DNA of 64,000 bases. Origin: Noviherbaspirillum sedimenti (GTDB lineage: Bacteria; Pseudomonadota; Gammaproteobacteria; Burkholderiales; Burkholderiaceae_D). The stretch is taken from the NCBI RefSeq assembly GCF_003590835.1, contig NZ_QYUQ01000002.1:2046001-2110000 (forward strand), in the 5' to 3' direction. Below the pieces are notes generated by a model. The model had not been told where the DNA came from. It searched no databases and was given only the letters and a program-made list of their open reading frames with translations. The position numbers and the translations under genes are program-made. Positions 18,555-27,141 of the stretch are shown piece by piece; the stretch's first letter is position 1, and each line of letters opens with the position of its first letter.

Positions 18555-18760
18555 GCCGCACCCCTTTCATGAATTGCCCTGCCGGCGAAACTGCCACTTC
18601 CGGCAATTGCATCATATTCCGGGTGAAGACCGCCCGTCTTGCGTCAAACCAGCATTCCGCTACGTTGATGATAATCAAGCCCACTCTGGCAACAGCCCAG
18701 CCGTTGCCGGAACTTGCACCCATGGCGATTTTCTAATCTTTCCTGACGGAGGATGGACAA

Positions 18761-18847
18761 ATGAAAATCCAATTCATCGTGATGTTGATTCTAGCAGCAT
18801 TTTTGATCGGCATATCCCTGATTTCCCTGGTACTGTTGCCAAGCTGA
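18761..18847 (+). CDS. Possible 28-residue single-span membrane protein
   Basis: A small open frame starts at ATG 18761 and ends at TGA 18845-18847. It is preceded by GGAGG eight bases upstream, a near-ideal ribosome site. The product begins MKIQFIV and is almost entirely hydrophobic through residue 25, ending LLPS, as expected for a single transmembrane helix with a short positively charged N terminus. It faces livF tail to tail. No family is recognised; similar tiny membrane proteins often modulate transporters or stress responses, but that is speculation here. Confidence 0.45.
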   Translation: MKIQFIVMLILAAFLIGISLISLVLLPS

Positions 18848-18874
18848 ACCGACACAGCATTCTTACTGAGTACA

Positions 18875-19669
18875 TCAAGGTTCGCAGGATTCGCCCAGAT
18901 AGGCTTCACGCACCTTGGGATTGTGTAGCAATTCATCAGCCGCTCCAGCCATGGTGACCAATCCGGAATCCATGACGTAAGCGCGGTCGGCTGCCTGCAG
19001 CGCGAGCCGGGCATTCTGTTCCACCAGCAAGATAGTTACGCCCTGCGCCGAAATGTCGCGCACCACCTGGAAAATCTTTTCCACCATGATCGGCGCCAGG
19101 CCCATCGAGGGCTCGTCCAGCAGCAACAGTTGTGGCTGGCTCATCAGCGCACGCGCCATGGCGAGCATTTGCTGCTCGCCGCCGGAAAGCGTGCCGGCCA
19201 GTTGCGATGCACGCTCCTTCAGACGCGGAAATATCGCAAACCATTTCTCGATATCGGCGTCGATGCCGGCCTGGTCCTTGCGGGTATAGGCGCCCATCGC
19301 CAGGTTTTCACGGATCGTCATGCGGGCAAACACGCCGCGCCCTTCCGGCACCATGACCAGACCTTCGCGCACCAGTTCAAAGGAATGCAGTCCCTTGATC
19401 GCGCGGCCGCGGTAGTCGATGTGTCCATCCACGCGGCATTCCGGCAAGGTGCCGGTGATGGCCTTGAGCGTGGTGGTCTTGCCGGCGCCATTGGCGCCGA
19501 TGAGCGTCACCAGTTCGCCGCGCCTTACCTCCAGTGCAATGCCCTTGACCGCGTGGATGCCGCCGTAGGCGATGTGCAGCTGCTCGATGCGCAGGACGGT
19601 TTCGGCTGCGGGCTCGGCCGCCTCGCTTTGCTGCGTTGTTCGTTGCCGCGTGATTCCTTGCTGCCTCAT
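18875..19669 (-). CDS. livF: Branched-chain amino acid ABC transporter ATPase LivF
   Basis: One of the two ATPases of a HAAT-family importer, 264 residues. Walker A is GANGAGKTTT, the signature LSGGEQQ and Walker B LLLLDEPSMGLAP. The LivF-type D-loop (PSMGLAPIMVEKIF) separates it from LivG. About 25 extra N-terminal residues precede the conserved start VLRIEQLHIAYGG, so translation might begin later. The start overlaps the livG stop (ATGA). Substrate may be leucine/isoleucine/valine or another amide or aromatic acid. Confidence 0.93.
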   Translation of the reverse strand: MRQQGITRQRTTQQSEAAEPAAETVLRIEQLHIAYGGIHAVKGIALEVRRGELVTLIGANGAGKTTTLKAITGTLPECRVDGHIDYRGRAIKGLHSFELVREGLVMVPEGRGVFARMTIRENLAMGAYTRKDQAGIDADIEKWFAIFPRLKERASQLAGTLSGGEQQMLAMARALMSQPQLLLLDEPSMGLAPIMVEKIFQVVRDISAQGVTILLVEQNARLALQAADRAYVMDSGLVTMAGAADELLHNPKVREAYLGESCEP

Positions 19670-20463
19670 GCGCCAGTCCCTCCCAGGTAGGCTGCGATCA
19701 CCGCCGGGCTTTTCTGCACTTCGGCCGGGGTGCCTTCGGCGATCGGCTTGCCATAGTCGAGCACGGTGATGCGGTCACATAAGCCCATGACGAGCTTGAC
19801 GTCATGCTCGATCAAGAGAATGGTCTTGCCGTCGGCCTTGATCTTCAGCAGCAGCTCGCGCAAGCCCAGCTTTTCGGTGGCGTTCATGCCGGCGGCCGGT
19901 TCGTCCAGCGCCAGCAATTGCGGGTCGGTCGCCAGCGCGCGGGCGATTTCCAGGCGGCGCTGGTCGCCGTAGGAAAGAAAGCGCGCGGTACGGCTGGCCA
20001 GCCGGCCAATGCCGACATAGTCGAGCAACTCTAGCGCGCGCCGGCGGATCGCCGCCTCTTCCTCGCGCGCGGCCTTGTGGCGCAGGATGGCGCCGAGCAC
20101 GCCCTGGTGGGTGCGCACGTGGCGGCCGACCATGACATTCTCCAGCGCGCTCATTTCGCCGAACAGGCGGATGTTCTGGAAGGTGCGGGCAATGCCGGCG
20201 GCCGCCACCTTGTGCGGCGCCGAGGGCGAATACGGCTTGCCGCCCAGGATGAAGCTGCCGGTGTCTGGCTGATACAGGCCGGTAATGACATTGAAGCAGG
20301 TGGTCTTGCCGGCGCCGTTGGGGCCGATCAGGCCATACACCTGGCCCTGGCGCACGCGCAGGCTGACATCCGCCAGCGCCTGCAGGCCGCCGAAACGTTT
20401 TCCGACGCCGGCGATGTCGAGAATCACGGGGGCTTGCATGCCCTGCGCCATATCCGTCGTCAT
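19666..20463 (-). CDS. livG: Branched-chain amino acid ABC transporter ATPase LivG
   Basis: The second ATPase of the importer, 265 residues. Walker A is GPNGAGKTTCFN, the signature region LSYGDQRRLEIARAL and Walker B LLALDEPAAGMNATE, with the Asn-Ala-Thr tail typical of LivG. It is joined by ATGA-type overlaps to livM upstream and livF downstream, so the order livH-livM-livG-livF is one operon. Confidence 0.94.
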   Translation of the reverse strand: MTTDMAQGMQAPVILDIAGVGKRFGGLQALADVSLRVRQGQVYGLIGPNGAGKTTCFNVITGLYQPDTGSFILGGKPYSPSAPHKVAAAGIARTFQNIRLFGEMSALENVMVGRHVRTHQGVLGAILRHKAAREEEAAIRRRALELLDYVGIGRLASRTARFLSYGDQRRLEIARALATDPQLLALDEPAAGMNATEKLGLRELLLKIKADGKTILLIEHDVKLVMGLCDRITVLDYGKPIAEGTPAEVQKSPAVIAAYLGGTGA

Positions 20464-21671
20464 GCCGCCACCACATCGGTCGATTTGGCGGGTTCATCGA
20501 TGTCGGCGTCGGGCCGGTCTTCCTGGCGCGGCGCCGGCCACATGCCGGCGGGACGGAACAGCATGATCAGCACCATGGCCAGGCCATAGAGCAGCTGGCG
20601 CAGGATTTCGGCTTCGATAATGATCTTGCCGAAAAGGAGCTGCTGCGCCGGCTCCACCACATGCCGCAGAATTTCCGGCAAGGCTGCCAGCAGGATGCCG
20701 CCGAGGATCACGCCGGGGATGTGCCCCATGCCGCCCAGTACCACCATCGCCAGCACCGCGATGGATTCCATCAGGGTGAAGGATTCCGGCGAAACGAAGC
20801 CCTGGAACGAGGCGAACATGGCGCCGGCGACGCCGCCAAAGGAAGCGCCCATGGCGAAGGCCAGCAGCTTCATGTTGCGGGTATTGATGCCCATCGCCTT
20901 GGCAGCGATCTCGTCTTCGCGGATCGCCACCCAGGCGCGACCCAGGCGCGAATGCTGCAGGCGGTAGGAAACAAAGACGATCGCCAGGCACAGGAACAGG
21001 AACAGGAAGTAATAGGCGTTCACCGAGGGCATGGCGAAGCCGCCGATGTGCACGGTCGATTGCGAACCGGCTTCACCGGCCAGCGAGACGCCGGCGATGC
21101 GGATCGGCTCAATGAGATTGATGCCTTGCGGACCGTTGGTGATGTTGACCGGGCCGCTCAGGTTGGTCATGAAGATGCGGATGATTTCGCCAAAGCCGAG
21201 TGTCACCACCGCCAGGTAGTCGCCGCGCAGCTTCAGGGTCGGTGCGCCCAGCAAGGCGCCCAGCAGCCCCGCCAGCAAGGCGCCGAGCGGCACGATCAGC
21301 CACACCGAGAGGTGGATGCCGTTTTGCGCGATCTCGGGACCGAAGAAAGACACCAGCGCGGCGCCCAGCGCGGGATACTGGTCGACGAAGGATTGCAGCA
21401 CCACGGCGAACTGCGGCGAAGCCAGCAGGCCCGTCATGTAGGCGCCCAGGGCGTAGAAGGCAATGTAGCCGAGATCGAGCAGGCCGGCGAAACCGACCAC
21501 GATGTTCAGCCCCAGCGCCAGCATGATGTAGAGCAACGCGTAATCCATGATGCGCACCCAGGAATTGCCGAACTGGGAAGCGACGAAGGGAAAGGCGATC
21601 AGCAATACGGCCAGCACAGCCAGGCTGGCGACGGTCTTGCGCGGATGGAGGCGGTAGTTGAAGTAGAACAC
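20460..21671 (-). CDS. livM: Branched-chain amino acid ABC transporter permease LivM
   Basis: Integral membrane permease, 403 residues with about ten hydrophobic segments. The blocks LALGLNIVVGFAGLLDLGYIAFYALGAY and LKLRGDYLAVVTLGFGEIIRIF are diagnostic of LivM. The C-terminal tail of about 35 polar residues after the last membrane segment (GMWPAPRQEDRPDADI) is a little longer than usual. It pairs with LivH and is overlapped by livG. Confidence 0.94.
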   Translation of the reverse strand: MFYFNYRLHPRKTVASLAVLAVLLIAFPFVASQFGNSWVRIMDYALLYIMLALGLNIVVGFAGLLDLGYIAFYALGAYMTGLLASPQFAVVLQSFVDQYPALGAALVSFFGPEIAQNGIHLSVWLIVPLGALLAGLLGALLGAPTLKLRGDYLAVVTLGFGEIIRIFMTNLSGPVNITNGPQGINLIEPIRIAGVSLAGEAGSQSTVHIGGFAMPSVNAYYFLFLFLCLAIVFVSYRLQHSRLGRAWVAIREDEIAAKAMGINTRNMKLLAFAMGASFGGVAGAMFASFQGFVSPESFTLMESIAVLAMVVLGGMGHIPGVILGGILLAALPEILRHVVEPAQQLLFGKIIIEAEILRQLLYGLAMVLIMLFRPAGMWPAPRQEDRPDADIDEPAKSTDVVAA

Positions 21672-21681
21672 CTGGCGCCCC

Positions 21682-22611
21682 TTATGCGCGGTCGGCCACG
21701 CGCTCGCCCATGATGCCGGACGGCCGCAGGGTGAGCACGATGATCAGGACGATGAAGGCGAAGATATCCTGGTACTGGCTGCCGAGGAAGTCGCCGGTCA
21801 GTTCGCCGATGTAGCCGGCGCCCAGGCTTTCGATCAGGCCCAGCAGGATGCCGCCGGCCATGGCGCCATAGATGTTGCCGATACCGCCCAGCACTGCTGC
21901 GGAAAACGCCTTGATGCCGGGCGTGAAGCCCATGGCGAACTGCGCCGACGAATAATTCGCGCCCCACATGACGCCGGCCACCGCCGCCAGCGCGGCGCCG
22001 ACGGCGAAGGTGAACATGATCACGCGGTTGGCGTCCACGCCCATCAGGCCGGCCACGCGCGGATTCTCCGCAGTAGCGCGCATGGCGCGGCCCATTTTGG
22101 TTTTCTCGACAAGGAAGACCAGTGCAGCCATCGCCGCCGCTGCCAACAGCAGCAGCATGACCTGGGTGGAGGAAATCAGCGCGCCGAAAATTTCATAGGG
22201 CTGCGAGGGCATCACCTGAGGAAAGGGCAAGGGGTTGCGGCCCCAGATCATCATGGCGAAGGTTTGCAGCAGGATCGATACGCCAATGGCGGTGATCAGC
22301 GGCGCCAGGCGCGGGGCGTTGCGCAGGCGCCGGTAAGCCACCCGCTCGATCAGCACATTGACCAGCACGCAGACGGGAATCGCGCCGGCAATCGCAATCA
22401 GGAGTTGCACTGGTCCCGGCAAGCCGGGCGCGACTTCCTGCACCACATTGAGGATGGTCAGGCCGGTCATGGCGCCGATCATCAGCACTTCGCCATGGGC
22501 GAAATTGATGAGATTGAGGACGCCGTACACCATGGTGTAACCCAGGGCGATCAGCGCATACATGCTGCCCAATACCAGACCGTTGACGATCTGCTGGATG
22601 AAAATATCCAT
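21682..22611 (-). CDS. livH: Branched-chain amino acid ABC transporter permease LivH
   Basis: Permease of 309 residues, starting MDIFIQQIVNGLVLGSMYAL, the canonical LivH N terminus, followed by GYTMVYGVLNLINFAHGEV. The start at 22611 is chosen on this homology. It opens the liv operon. No periplasmic binding protein gene (livK) is adjacent on either side, so the binding partner must be encoded elsewhere. Confidence 0.94.
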   Translation of the reverse strand: MDIFIQQIVNGLVLGSMYALIALGYTMVYGVLNLINFAHGEVLMIGAMTGLTILNVVQEVAPGLPGPVQLLIAIAGAIPVCVLVNVLIERVAYRRLRNAPRLAPLITAIGVSILLQTFAMMIWGRNPLPFPQVMPSQPYEIFGALISSTQVMLLLLAAAAMAALVFLVEKTKMGRAMRATAENPRVAGLMGVDANRVIMFTFAVGAALAAVAGVMWGANYSSAQFAMGFTPGIKAFSAAVLGGIGNIYGAMAGGILLGLIESLGAGYIGELTGDFLGSQYQDIFAFIVLIIVLTLRPSGIMGERVADRA

Positions 22612-22710
22612 TGTAATAATTATTGTATGAAGCCGTTGAGTAAGTCGTTGTACGATTTTTTGCTGCTGTCTCCTGCCCAGCAAAAATCGTTCCTGATATT
22701 CAAATAATCA

Positions 22711-22750
22711 AACGGCACCCGGGAGCTTCATCGCGGGTGCCGTCATTTTT
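22711..22750 (-). terminator. Hairpin after ispH
   Basis: A stem of ACGGCACCCG and CGGGTGCCGT with an 11-12 base loop lies directly downstream of the ispH stop. On the minus strand it is followed by TTTGATTATTTG, a modest U-rich tail. It separates ispH from the liv operon. Confidence 0.65.
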
Positions 22751-22756
22751 CCTTGC

Positions 22757-23704
22757 TCAGTTCTGGGCTGCCTGCTGCCCGCCGAGGCCCTTGGGCATCG
22801 GGAAAGTCACATGTTCCTCGACACCCTCCAGCGTTCGCACGCTTTGCGCGCCGCACGCCTTCAAGCGTGCAATCACTTCGTTCACCAGGATTTCCGGGGC
22901 GGAGGCGCCGGCAGTGACGCCAATGCGTTTTTTCCCCGCCAGCCAGGCGGGGTCGATCTCGCCGGCATTGTCCACCATATAGGCTTCGGTGCCCTTCTTG
23001 CGCGCGACTTCGCGCAGGCGGTTGGAATTGGAACTGTTCGGGCTGCCGACCACGATCACCAGGTCCACCTGCGGCGCCATGAACTTGACCGCCTCCTGGC
23101 GGTTGGTGGTGGCGTAGCAGATATCGCCCTTCTTCGGCTCGGCGATACTCGGGAAGCGCCGCTTGAGGGCGGCGATGACGTCGGCGGTGTCGTCCACCGA
23201 CAGCGTGGTTTGCGAGACATACGCCAGCAGGTCGGGATTGCGCACGGCCAGCTTGTCGACATCGGCGACGGTCTCGACCAGGTGCATGCCCTCTTCCGTC
23301 TGGCCCATGGTGCCTTCGACTTCCGGATGGCCGGCGTGGCCGATCATGATGATTTCGCGGTCCTCGCGGCGCATCTTGGCGACTTCCATGTGCACCTTGG
23401 TCACCAGCGGGCAGGTGGCGTCGAACACTTTCAGGCCGCGCGCAGCCGCCTCGACTTCGACCGCCTTGGAGACGCCGTGCGCGGAAAAGATCACGGTATT
23501 GCCGGCGGGGACATCCGCCAGCTCCTCGATGAAGACCGCGCCTTTGTTGCGCAAGTCCTCCACCACATAGGCGTTATGCACGATTTCGTGGCGTACGTAG
23601 ATCGGCGCACCGAATTGGAGCAGGGCGCGCTCGACGATCTCGATGGCACGGTCCACTCCCGCACAAAACCCGCGCGGCTGCGCCAGTAATACTTCCTTGT
23701 CCAT
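22757..23704 (-). CDS. ispH: 4-hydroxy-3-methylbut-2-enyl diphosphate reductase
   Basis: Last enzyme of the non-mevalonate isoprenoid pathway, making isopentenyl and dimethylallyl diphosphate. The 315-residue protein has the three cluster cysteines in the expected places: GFCAGV (Cys13), DATCPLV near residue 97 and ICYATTNRQ near 198, plus the [13 protein letters not shown] and [11 protein letters not shown] blocks that bind the diphosphate. It follows fkpB by 58 bases, a pairing seen in many proteobacteria. Confidence 0.96.
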   Translation of the reverse strand: MDKEVLLAQPRGFCAGVDRAIEIVERALLQFGAPIYVRHEIVHNAYVVEDLRNKGAVFIEELADVPAGNTVIFSAHGVSKAVEVEAAARGLKVFDATCPLVTKVHMEVAKMRREDREIIMIGHAGHPEVEGTMGQTEEGMHLVETVADVDKLAVRNPDLLAYVSQTTLSVDDTADVIAALKRRFPSIAEPKKGDICYATTNRQEAVKFMAPQVDLVIVVGSPNSSNSNRLREVARKKGTEAYMVDNAGEIDPAWLAGKKRIGVTAGASAPEILVNEVIARLKACGAQSVRTLEGVEEHVTFPMPKGLGGQQAAQN

Positions 23705-23762
23705 GCTGAATCCTTATCACTGGCTGAACATTGCCACAGGTTTGAATATTACAGCTTGCTGC

Positions 23763-24218
23763 TTACAGAATGCCGATGATCTTGACTTCGAACTTGACCT
23801 GCTGACCGGCCAGGGGATGGTTGAAGTCGAACAGGGCGTCATTGTCGTTAATTTCCCGCAAGATGCCGGCAAAACGGCCGCCGCCGGGCGCGGCGAAGTC
23901 CACCAGATCGCCAACCGCGTAGGCTTCGCCGGGCGCGGAGTTTTCATCGAGGGTGGCGCGCGAGACGCGCTGGATCAGGTCCGGATTGCGCGGACCGAAT
24001 GCCTGCTCCGGCGGCAGCTCGAAGGTTTGATGTGTACCTTCGGGCAAACCGAGCAGGCAGGCTTCCAGCGGCGGCGCCAGCTGGCCGTGGCCGAGTTGCA
24101 GGGTTGCCGGGGTGTCCTGGAAAGTGCTGACGATGTCCTCGCCCGCCATCGAAGTCAGACGGTAATGCAGAGTAAGGTAGGATGATTCAGTGACGAGCGG
24201 GTGTGACGAATTTGACAT
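23763..24218 (-). CDS. fkpB: FKBP-type peptidyl-prolyl isomerase (SlpA/FkpB-like)
   Basis: A 151-residue cytoplasmic prolyl isomerase and chaperone. The core starts YLTLHYRLTS and carries LGHGQLAPPLEACLLGLPEG and the inserted-flap region GPRNPDLIQRVSRATL, then DFNHPLAGQQVKFEVKIIGIL, the almost invariant SlyD/FkpB end of the FKBP fold. It lacks the His-rich tail of SlyD. Position next to ispH supports the FkpB assignment. Confidence 0.9.
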   Translation of the reverse strand: MSNSSHPLVTESSYLTLHYRLTSMAGEDIVSTFQDTPATLQLGHGQLAPPLEACLLGLPEGTHQTFELPPEQAFGPRNPDLIQRVSRATLDENSAPGEAYAVGDLVDFAAPGGGRFAGILREINDNDALFDFNHPLAGQQVKFEVKIIGIL

Positions 24219-24339
24219 GAAATATTCCGAAAATCAGGATAGCCGCCTATTTTAAGCCACGTTGGCCCCCTAGCGCTGTTTATGCCAGTCTTGCGCGCCC
24301 GCAAAACCATTTCTTGGCAAGAATCTATCCTCTTCACTC

Positions 24340-25014
24340 ATGGCAATTACCGACTGGCCCGAAGAACAACGTCCGCGCGAACGCCTGATCCGGCATGGCC
24401 CACAGGCGCTGTCCGATGCCGAGCTGCTGGCGGTATTTCTGCGCGTGGGCGTGGCCGGCAAGAGCGCGGTGGACCTGGGACGTGACATGGTCGGGCATTT
24501 CGGTTCGCTGAACCGGATGTTTGCTTCAAAACTGCATGAGTTTTCCGAAATGAACGGCCTGGGCCCGGCCAAGTATGCGCAGTTACAGGCAGTGCTGGAA
24601 CTGGCGCGACGGGCGATGGCTGAACAACTGCAGGCCGGCGCGGTACTCAGCTCGCCCCAGGCAGTGCGGCACTACCTGCAATTGCTGCTGACGGCCAAGC
24701 CGTATGAAATCTTCGTGGTGCTGTTCCTGGATGTGAAAAACCGCCTGATCGCCAGCGAGGATTTGTTTCGCGGCACCCTCACCCACACCAGCGTCTATCC
24801 ACGCGAAGTGGTCAAGGCCGCGCTGGCACGTAATGCCGCCAGCGTGATCTTCGCGCATAACCACCCTTCCGGCACGCCCGAGCCGAGCGCCGCCGACCAC
24901 AGCCTGACGCAAGCCCTGAAGCAGGCGCTGGCGCTGGTGGATGTGCGCGTGCTCGACCATTTCATCGTCGCCGGCCACCATGTGCATTCCTTTGCCGAAC
25001 ACGGGCAGCTGTGA
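24340..25014 (+). CDS. radC: RadC-family JAB-domain protein
   Basis: A 224-residue RadC protein. Residues 1-80 form a UPF0758-type helix-hairpin-helix part ([39 protein letters not shown]). The C-terminal half is a JAB/MPN metalloprotease-like fold with the zinc-binding [14 protein letters not shown] motif around residue 173 and a upstream catalytic Glu-like position. Historically named a DNA-repair protein, but the biochemical role is unresolved. It is divergent from fkpB, and rpmB follows about 195 bases later. Confidence 0.93.
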   Translation: MAITDWPEEQRPRERLIRHGPQALSDAELLAVFLRVGVAGKSAVDLGRDMVGHFGSLNRMFASKLHEFSEMNGLGPAKYAQLQAVLELARRAMAEQLQAGAVLSSPQAVRHYLQLLLTAKPYEIFVVLFLDVKNRLIASEDLFRGTLTHTSVYPREVVKAALARNAASVIFAHNHPSGTPEPSAADHSLTQALKQALALVDVRVLDHFIVAGHHVHSFAEHGQL

Positions 25015-25139
25015 CGCCTGCTGTGAGTGATGGAGACACGATGGCGATGGATAGACGATGCTTTGCATTGTCACATCGCATCACTTTAAATTGTTAAATA
25101 CAATAAACATGAAAAGACACAGTTGTTTTTCGCAAGTCA

Positions 25140-25168
25140 TTGAAAAATCGGTATTTTTCCGCTAAACT
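25140..25168 (+). promoter_or_regulatory. Sigma-70 promoter of rpmB-rpmG
   Basis: TTGAAA at 25140-25145 and TAAACT at 25163-25168 with an exact 17-base spacer, about 40 bases upstream of the rpmB ATG. The region between radC and rpmB is AT-rich and otherwise empty. Confidence 0.75.
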
Positions 25169-25208
25169 CTCGTTTTTTCCAATTCTGGAATATTTAAAGG
25201 AGTCAGTC

Positions 25209-25445
25209 ATGGCACGTGTTTGCCAAGTCACCGGGAAGGGGCCGATGGTCGGCAACAATGTTTCCCATGCAAACAATAAAACGAAGCGTCGCTTTTTGCC
25301 GAACCTGCAAAATCGCCGCATTTTCGTTGAGTCGGAAAATCGCTGGGTTTCCCTGCGCCTGTCCAACGCCGGTTTGCGCGTCATCGACAAGATCGGCATC
25401 GATGCCGTCCTGGTCGACATGCGCGCCCGTGGCGAAAAAGTCTAA
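25209..25445 (+). CDS. rpmB: 50S ribosomal protein L28
   Basis: A 78-residue L28 protein, starting [20 protein letters not shown] and continuing with [14 protein letters not shown] and a [13 protein letters not shown] segment. It has one cysteine only, so it is the zinc-independent form. The AAAGGAG site lies eight bases upstream. It heads the rpmB-rpmG pair. Confidence 0.97.
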
Positions 25446-25516
25446 ACCCAATCATTGGGGGGCTGAGTCAAGCATGACGCTACTCCGCTCTCAACTGGAT
25501 AAGTAAAGGAATCATC

Positions 25517-25684
25517 ATGGCGAAATCTGGCCGCGACAAAATCAAACTGGAGTCGACCGCAGGTACTGGTCACTTCTACACCACCACCAAGAACAAGCGC
25601 ACCATGCCGGAAAAAATGGCGATCATGAAGTTCGATCCCAAGGCACGCAAGCATGTCGAATACAAGGAAACCAAGATCAAGTAA
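25517..25684 (+). CDS. rpmG: 50S ribosomal protein L33
   Basis: A 55-residue L33 protein, starting [20 protein letters not shown] and ending [10 protein letters not shown]. It contains no cysteine, so it is the C-minus form that does not bind zinc. An AAAGGA site is seven bases upstream. It lies 71 bases after rpmB and is followed by a strong terminator. Confidence 0.97.
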   Translation: MAKSGRDKIKLESTAGTGHFYTTTKNKRTMPEKMAIMKFDPKARKHVEYKETKIK

Positions 25685-25702
25685 GCGATCTTCGGCTTCA
25701 GT

Positions 25703-25742
25703 AAAAAAACCCCGCAGCGAGTTAATCCTGCGGGGTTTTTTT
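25703..25742 (+). terminator. Rho-independent terminator of rpmB-rpmG
   Basis: A stem of AACCCCGCAG and CTGCGGGGTT, flanked by A and T runs (AAAAAA before, T7 after), 18 bases downstream of the rpmG stop. The symmetry suggests it could also stop transcription arriving from the minus-strand island. Confidence 0.92.
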
Positions 25743-25778
25743 AACCCGACCTCAGCGCACAAAATTCCTGACACGTCC

Positions 25779-26063
25779 CTAGCGATGAACCTCGGCCTCC
25801 ACTTGCGGTAGATCACGCGCGAGGATGTCGTCATAGTCATTAGCATCTCCAAATCCAATATGCCTTCCGAGGTTGCCCATGTCTTGCTCTGAGAAACCTG
25901 CATCCGTCCAAAGCTTACGAAGCAATTGATAGTCGGTTTTCAAATAACCATTGACTAATTTCGCGCCAGCTTTGTCGTCGCCCGCGAGCAAGCCCTGCGC
26001 GTCGATTGCTTTCTGGCGCATCGCCCGAAACACGGCATTCACTTCCAAGTACCACTCAAGCAT
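25779..26063 (-). CDS. Hypothetical protein at the edge of the defence island
   Basis: A 94-residue acidic protein of unknown family, starting MLEWYLEVNAVFRAMRQKA and ending VEAEVHR. The ATG at 26063 has a GGAGAG site at a good distance. However, the frame stays open upstream to about 26250 and reads like protein (for example VSWHDLVLKTTFMVSDLPC), with only a GTG at 26171 as a possible start. It may therefore be a longer gene with a GTG start (130 residues), or the tail of a gene whose 5' part was lost when the island formed. It lies 155 bases past the nuclease stop and may not belong to that operon. Confidence 0.55.
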   Translation of the reverse strand: MLEWYLEVNAVFRAMRQKAIDAQGLLAGDDKAGAKLVNGYLKTDYQLLRKLWTDAGFSEQDMGNLGRHIGFGDANDYDDILARDLPQVEAEVHR

Positions 26064-26217
26064 TGAGTCTCTCCATATCCAATTTTTATCCACGCCAGCA
26101 GAGGTATATTCTCTGCATGGAAGGTCGCTGACCATAAAGGTAGTCTTCAATACCAAGTCATGCCATGACACAAGCCACCCAGCATAAACCCCTTGTATGC
26201 GTTCAAAGTTCTCTGGG

Positions 26218-27141
26218 CTAGTTCGGCACGTTTGGGGGAGCCACCTTCACTCTCTTGGGTTGCCTTCTAGTTGCTTTCACAGCAGTATCTGAAAGCTTCG
26301 CATTTTTACTGACAGCGCTTGGCAAGTAACGTCGGCCCGGCACTTTGACAATCACGACGTGTCTCGGCTCGGTTTCACCTGACCGCCGTATGGAGCGGCA
26401 TTGCACCAAAGATCGTATGTGCGGCGTACCTTCGAGCTTCGGAGCAGTTAGATCAAGGACAAGCAGGAACCCCAATCGAATACTGACGTTTTGGTAATCG
26501 GTAGTCTGTCCCGCGTAGTGACTTGCCAATGAATCAAACGATGCATCGCCCGTCTCGCGCTTGACCTCGATCACCATGCGCTCTCCCGTGGCCTTCAGCG
26601 CCACGTCGGCACGTCCGCCCCCAAGATTCGTGGGCTCCATTTCACCCGATGCAGATTGGGTACTTATCCACCGAAAATAGTCGTCTTGGAGGGCACTCTC
26701 TGGCGCCAATGTCCCGTCAGATGTCTCGAACAGATAAGCGACCGATGGATCATCCTTTTTCGTGATTTCCAGACGATTTTTGAGAAATCTGGTCGTCCAC
26801 AGTAAAACTGTGCTGAACAGCTTGGCACCGCGGACGCTGTCTCCGTAGTCTGGGTGGTACTCCACCGAGGCCAAGCAATGGTCAAAGATATCGATCTCTG
26901 CCGTGCTGAGTCCTTCGAGACTGAATGCGTATGCGTTCGAGACAACTTCGATGGCGCGCCGTTCGGTTTCTTTGCTGCAGCGGGCTTGCGACAGTACGGC
27001 AGCAACCGGCGCCCAAACGGTGGCTGCCTCAGTGGGGTTTCGCTGGACCTCTGCATCAGTGGTCATCAAACGGTCAATGCCGCTCAGGATCGCATCGGCT
27101 TCGGGAACCTGCTCGTGCTCCCGATTTTTTTGAGCCAGCAT
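26218..27141 (-). CDS. PD-(D/E)XK nuclease-like protein, candidate effector
   Basis: A 307-residue protein. Near residues 174-194 the sequence GGGRADVALKATGERMVIEV is followed by KRE; this gives the nuclease pattern D179...E192-V-K194, and Gln212 with Tyr216 follow as in many PD-(D/E)XK folds. Before it come helical segments (about residues 35-130). It probably cuts nucleic acid as the killing or restriction component. The ATG at 27141 lacks a clear ribosome site and lies inside the upstream gene in another frame, seven bases from an A7 run (27125-27131). The protein may really be the C-terminal half of one 690-residue product of the two frames. An alternative start is 27066. Confidence 0.65.
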   Translation of the reverse strand: MLAQKNREHEQVPEADAILSGIDRLMTTDAEVQRNPTEAATVWAPVAAVLSQARCSKETERRAIEVVSNAYAFSLEGLSTAEIDIFDHCLASVEYHPDYGDSVRGAKLFSTVLLWTTRFLKNRLEITKKDDPSVAYLFETSDGTLAPESALQDDYFRWISTQSASGEMEPTNLGGGRADVALKATGERMVIEVKRETGDASFDSLASHYAGQTTDYQNVSIRLGFLLVLDLTAPKLEGTPHIRSLVQCRSIRRSGETEPRHVVIVKVPGRRYLPSAVSKNAKLSDTAVKATRRQPKRVKVAPPNVPN

